Source: Molossus alvarezi | Taxonomy: Eukaryota > Chordata > Mammalia > Chiroptera > Molossidae | Reading direction: 5' to 3' | Assembly: GCA_037176705.1 (NCBI GenBank) | Contig: CM073887.1 | Span: forward strand, 60,969,001 to 61,033,000 | DNA length: 64,000 nt | Shown: positions 63,835-64,000 of the stretch, piece by piece | Layout of the letters: each line of letters starts with the position of its first letter | How positions within the stretch are numbered: the stretch's first letter is position 1 | The notes under the pieces: model-generated | The model's input: the letters and a program-made list of their open reading frames with translations, nothing else | Database searches by the model: none | Told to the model about the DNA's origin: nothing | Translations under genes and position numbers: made by a program

Positions 63835-64000
63835 TGCGCATTTCTGTGTGTATATGTGTTTATATGAGAGAGCTGTGCCTACATGTCTGTGTACTTTCGT
63901 GTGAGCATGCATGTGTGTTCTCTGAGTGCATGAGTGTTCACATGAAACTGCATTGTGCACAAGCATGAGTGTATTTATATGAGTGTGTTCATGCCTGTGA
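63835..64000. repeat. Degenerate GT/AT-rich simple repeat at the window end
   Basis: Imperfect TGTGTRTATATGAGTG-type units continue to the last base and probably beyond. A short frame crossing it is only a product of the repeat. Confidence 0.7.

Larger units (their letters stand above)
51622..64000 (+). other. MYO9B: Probable MYO9B intron 1 (no coding exon seen)
   Basis: Over 12 kb downstream of the donor with no open frame resembling the myosin N-terminal or RA-like region. Contents are MIR and MaLR pieces, MER20-like relics, SINEs, an old L1 piece, a GT microsatellite and unassigned single-copy-looking sequence (about 51700-54150, 54600-55760, 56670-58600, 60380-61180 and 61990-62640). Confidence 0.55.

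Overview
This is nuclear DNA from a bat, most likely a vespertilionoid (vesper-type) bat. The strongest lineage evidence is about 50 tRNA-derived Ves-type SINEs. They have a tRNA-like head with A and B boxes, a pyrimidine-rich 3' part (TCTCTCTCTC...), a terminal TCCTCGGGTGAGGAT-type motif and an A-rich tail, and many are flanked by direct repeats. A well-preserved 225-bp hAT miniature transposon inserted in one of these SINEs, with an intact 8-bp duplication, agrees with the recent DNA-transposon activity known for vesper bats. The genus cannot be told from the window.

Three genes fit the order known from human 19p13.11 (CPAMD8 - HAUS8 - MYO9B). (1) Positions 1-8648, minus strand: the 5' end of CPAMD8. 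A signal-peptide exon (8557-8648) lies in a CpG island, and exon 2 (4006-4157) encodes the start of the first macroglobulin domain; the rest of the gene lies beyond position 1. (2) Positions about 27240-51190, minus strand: the complete HAUS8 gene, an augmin subunit. I could define eleven coding exons with consensus splice sites and one continuous frame of 373 codons. (3) Positions about 51450-64000, plus strand: the probable non-coding first exon of MYO9B and the start of its first intron. HAUS8 and MYO9B diverge from one CpG island (about 51150-51700) with CRE-, ETS-, E2F- and YY1-like motifs.

Everything else is intronic or intergenic. It is filled with SINEs, old L1 and L2 pieces, MIRs, ERVL-MaLR-type LTRs, MER20-like and other hAT relics, a Tigger/MER2-like relic and several minisatellites. 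The intergenic region between CPAMD8 and HAUS8 (about 8950-27240) shows no convincing gene. The MYO9B intron (51622-64000) shows no coding exon. No new protein-coding system is visible. The most unusual items are structural: an inverted pair of 30-bp-unit minisatellites (10.86-11.01 and 11.60-11.82 kb); a short head-only SINE form present three times; SINEs inserted repeatedly at the same target; a hAT element nested in a SINE; two 0.5-kb paralogous segments in opposite orientation on either side of the 3' half of HAUS8; and a HAUS8 C-terminus that appears shorter than in human.

Repeat family names come from recognition of the sequence, not from a database search. Repeat boundaries are approximate unless a target-site duplication (TSD) is given.
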